From an uncultured Lachnospiraceae bacterium (GTDB lineage Bacteria; Bacillota; Clostridia; Lachnospirales; Lachnospiraceae): a DNA stretch of 45,600 nt. Positions 43,605 to 45,600 of the stretch are shown here, in pieces. The translations under genes were made by a program, and so were the position numbers. Within the stretch, counting starts at the first letter, position 1; each line of letters opens with the position of its first letter. Below the pieces are notes generated by a model that worked only from the letters and a program-made list of their open reading frames with translations, searched no databases and was not told the DNA's origin. The DNA lies in contig CAMXQE010000030.1 in the NCBI GenBank assembly GCA_947246015.1, positions 1 to 45,600 on the forward strand, in the 5' to 3' direction.

Positions 43605-43621
43605 ATCACAAAACGGTCACA
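43605..43621. promoter_or_regulatory. Direct repeat, possible regulator site before the HtrA gene
   Basis: ATCACA (43605) and GTCACA (43616) lie 11 bases apart, one helical turn. On the minus strand they read TGTGAC and TGTGAT. This is the layout of OmpR-family sites such as WalR, but the hexamers do not fully fit the WalR consensus. Confidence 0.35.
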
Positions 43622-43706
43622 TTTCGTTTTTATACTATGTTTAAAAGTTAAGGAACAGATGAAGAGCAGCAGAAAGATAAGACGATATGGGAAAGAGGTA
43701 ATAGCT

Positions 43707-45359
43707 ATGTATGGGAATAATTATCCGAATGATTATGACGGCAGGAATGTAGTGGACGGCACGGCAAGAGAGGTAAGTGCAGAGAACGGTAAATTCAGCG
43801 GTCAGAGCGCTTCCGATGGCAGTGGATTCCGTCAGACAAATGAAGGTTCCCGGATGGAGAACAGCAGTACCGGGGATGCAGGAAATGCAGGGAATACCGG
43901 AACCGGCGGAGCCGGTAATTATCATTACGGCAGCTATGGGGGCGCTTATCAGGCGGGGAACGGATACGGAACCGGTGCAGGAAATCACTACGGAACCGGT
44001 CAGGCAGGCGGAAACGGTTATCCGATGAATACCGCCGGACAGACACAGAAAAAAGATAAGAGGGCAAAAGGCGGAAGCGGTTTTTGGAAGAAAGCCCTGG
44101 CAGCGGTCAGCCTGGGATTGTTTTTCGGTATCTGCGCGGGGCTGGGATTCTTTGCAGTAGATTCCGTGCGGGGGGCTTTAACGGACAGAGACGGCGGACA
44201 GGAAGCGGAAGTGCAGCAGGAGGGCAGTGTGGCAGAAACGGCAAAAGGGATTGCCGACAGTACAAAAGAGGCAGCGGAGGCAATCGATAAGGCCGCAGAT
44301 AATATTCCGGGTACGGCAGGCTCGACAGGACAGGGTCAGGCAGTGGTGATGGATGTCAGCAATGTAGCGGCGGAAGTAATGCCGGCAATCGTTTCCATTA
44401 ATAATACTTACACGCAGAGAATGTCCTATTTCGGACAGACATTGGAAAGTGAGTCTACAGCGGCCGGTTCCGGTATCATTGTAGGAGAAAGCGACACGGA
44501 ACTGCTGATTGTTTCCAATTATCATGTCATTGAAGATGCGGATAAGCTGGTGGTTCAGTTTGCAGACGGTGCGGAAGCGGAGGCACAGATGAAGGGCTCC
44601 GACCCGGAAATGGATTTGGCAGTTATCGCGGTTCCCGTAGAAGAAGTGGATGCTGCAACAAAGGATGCCATTACAGTTGCGAAGCTGGGCGACTCTGACA
44701 GTCTGACCGTAGGAGAACCGGCGATTGCCATCGGGAATGCTTTAGGATACGGCCAGTCTGTAACGGTAGGTGTCATCAGTGCGCTGAACCGCGTCATTGA
44801 TTTGTCCAGCAACGGAGAAATCAGGACAGATACGGAAGACGGAGCGACCTTCATACAGACGGATGCAGCCATTAATCCGGGCAACTCAGGAGGGGCGCTG
44901 CTGAATATGAAAGGTGAAGTAATCGGAATCAATTCCAATAAAATCGGAGGTTCCGTAGTAGAGGGAATGGGCTATGCCATTCCGATATCCGCAGCAAAAC
45001 CGATCATAGAAGACCTGATGCTGCGTGAAACGAGAACAAAAGTATCGGAAGACAACAAAGGATATCTCGGTATCTCACCGCTGACCGTCGTAGATGAGAT
45101 GGCAGAAGCCTACGGTATGCCGAAAGGTGTCTACGTATCCCAGGTATTTGAAGGCACCGGAGCGGAAGCAGCCGGCATCGTGAAGGGAAATATCATCACA
45201 GAATTTGACGGCAATAAAATCAACAGTTCAGAGGACCTGCTCAGAGTCATGGAATACTATTCCGCAGGCGATACGGTAGAGGTAACCATCATGCAGGGCA
45301 GCCCGAACGGATGGGAAAGCAAGTCCGTTACGGTTACGCTGGGAAAAAGAACAGAATAA
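43707..45359 (+). CDS. HtrA/DegP-family membrane-anchored serine protease with PDZ domain, 550 aa
   Basis: A cytoplasmic Gly/Asn/Tyr-rich disordered N-terminus (about 120 residues) precedes a transmembrane helix (about 130-152). A Lys/Ala-rich stalk leads to the trypsin-like domain, with the triad H273 (NYHVIED), D303 (MDLAVI) and S394 (NPGNSGGAL). A C-terminal PDZ domain (about 450-545) has GYLGISPL and VFEGTGAEAAGIVKGN. It degrades or chaperones damaged proteins outside the membrane. The ATG at 43707 (MYGNNYP) has AAGAGGT upstream and is preferred over 43659. A strong terminator follows. Link to the polysaccharide locus is positional only. Confidence 0.95.
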   Translation: MYGNNYPNDYDGRNVVDGTAREVSAENGKFSGQSASDGSGFRQTNEGSRMENSSTGDAGNAGNTGTGGAGNYHYGSYGGAYQAGNGYGTGAGNHYGTGQAGGNGYPMNTAGQTQKKDKRAKGGSGFWKKALAAVSLGLFFGICAGLGFFAVDSVRGALTDRDGGQEAEVQQEGSVAETAKGIADSTKEAAEAIDKAADNIPGTAGSTGQGQAVVMDVSNVAAEVMPAIVSINNTYTQRMSYFGQTLESESTAAGSGIIVGESDTELLIVSNYHVIEDADKLVVQFADGAEAEAQMKGSDPEMDLAVIAVPVEEVDAATKDAITVAKLGDSDSLTVGEPAIAIGNALGYGQSVTVGVISALNRVIDLSSNGEIRTDTEDGATFIQTDAAINPGNSGGALLNMKGEVIGINSNKIGGSVVEGMGYAIPISAAKPIIEDLMLRETRTKVSEDNKGYLGISPLTVVDEMAEAYGMPKGVYVSQVFEGTGAEAAGIVKGNIITEFDGNKINSSEDLLRVMEYYSAGDTVEVTIMQGSPNGWESKSVTVTLGKRTE

Positions 45360-45370
45360 ACGGCATTTCT

Positions 45371-45393
45371 AGGGAGGGGCGCCCCTCCCTTTT
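45371..45393 (+). terminator. Intrinsic terminator after the HtrA gene
   Basis: A perfect 20-base palindrome (AGGGAGGGGC and its complement) directly followed by TTT. Confidence 0.85.
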
Positions 45394-45550
45394 AGGTTTC
45401 CCGGATTGACTGTTATAGTATAGTGGTCATATGGACACACTTCCTCCCGGCACCAAACGCAGCAGTACTAAGGAACTGTCAAAAAAGCAGACCATTCAAC
45501 ATAGCTCCTCCATGTATTCAGCTGTAATGAGATTATGCCGGTATACAGCG

Positions 45551-45576
45551 GCGGGGTGGGGGGGGGGGGGTTTGGG
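45551..45576 (+). other. Long G tract near the window end
   Basis: GGGG, T, then thirteen consecutive Gs (45558-45570), TTT and GGG. No gene is seen in 45394-45600. It could form a G-quadruplex or be a length-variable or error-prone homopolymer. Confidence 0.7.
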
Positions 45577-45600
45577 TCCGTGAGATATAGGGCGGACAGA

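Noticed and set aside
45416..45445. TTGACT followed by a weak -10-like CATATG
   Set aside because: The -10 match is poor and no gene follows within the window.

Overview
The window reads as a chromosomal segment of a low-to-mid GC Firmicute, most likely a Lachnospiraceae (class Clostridia). This rests on strong AGGAGG-type ribosome sites, consensus sigma-A promoters, LCP and GH25 wall proteins, and the style of the glycosyltransferases. Genus cannot be fixed from the sequence. No tRNA, rRNA, transposase, integrase, phage gene or CRISPR array was recognised.

Layout. (1) 1-6851: a compact operon of an ABC ATPase (cut by the window edge), an eight-helix FtsX/MacB-type permease, a secreted serine hydrolase, an OmpR-type response regulator and its histidine kinase. 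This looks like an envelope-stress or peptide-resistance module. (2) 6900-8364: a LysR regulator and a small two-helix membrane protein. (3) 8469-17011: an FAD flavoenzyme resembling UDP-galactopyranose mutase, a large membrane protein split into two frames, an MBOAT O-acyltransferase with its periplasmic-type SGNH/DHHW partner, a second SGNH-like protein, and a zinc-ribbon protein. A stand-alone small RNA with a perfect promoter and terminator lies at about 15281-15458 (minus). (4) 17164-33605: the core of a surface-polysaccharide locus. It holds two membrane-anchored GH25 muramidases interleaved with rfbB, rfbA and rfbC, a Wzm/Wzt-type ABC exporter whose ATPase has a C-terminal sugar-recognition domain, a large methyltransferase-plus-kinase-like protein, and two GT2 glycosyltransferases. 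(5) 33744-45359: a PD-(D/E)xK-like protein, phosphoglucomutase, two more GT2 enzymes, a polyprenyl-phosphate sugar-1-phosphate transferase, an LCP ligase, a rhamnosyltransferase-like GT, and an HtrA protease with a PDZ domain.

How it fits together (inference): phosphoglucomutase makes glucose-1-phosphate, and RfbA/B/C turn it toward dTDP-rhamnose, although no rfbD is present here. The polyprenyl transferase starts a lipid-linked chain, the GT2 enzymes extend it, and the methyltransferase/kinase-like protein may cap it in the manner of WbdD. The Wzt C-domain would read the cap, Wzm/Wzt would export the chain, and the LCP protein would join it to peptidoglycan. The MBOAT pair could acetylate it, while GH25 muramidases and HtrA act at the wall.

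The most unusual sequence-level features are in-frame tandem repeats of 12, 15, 18, 24 and 42 bp inside at least five genes of this one locus, similar repeats between genes, a pair of inverted copies of an ~85-100 bp palindromic element, and three tandem-type GT2 proteins that are complete or complementarily degenerate.
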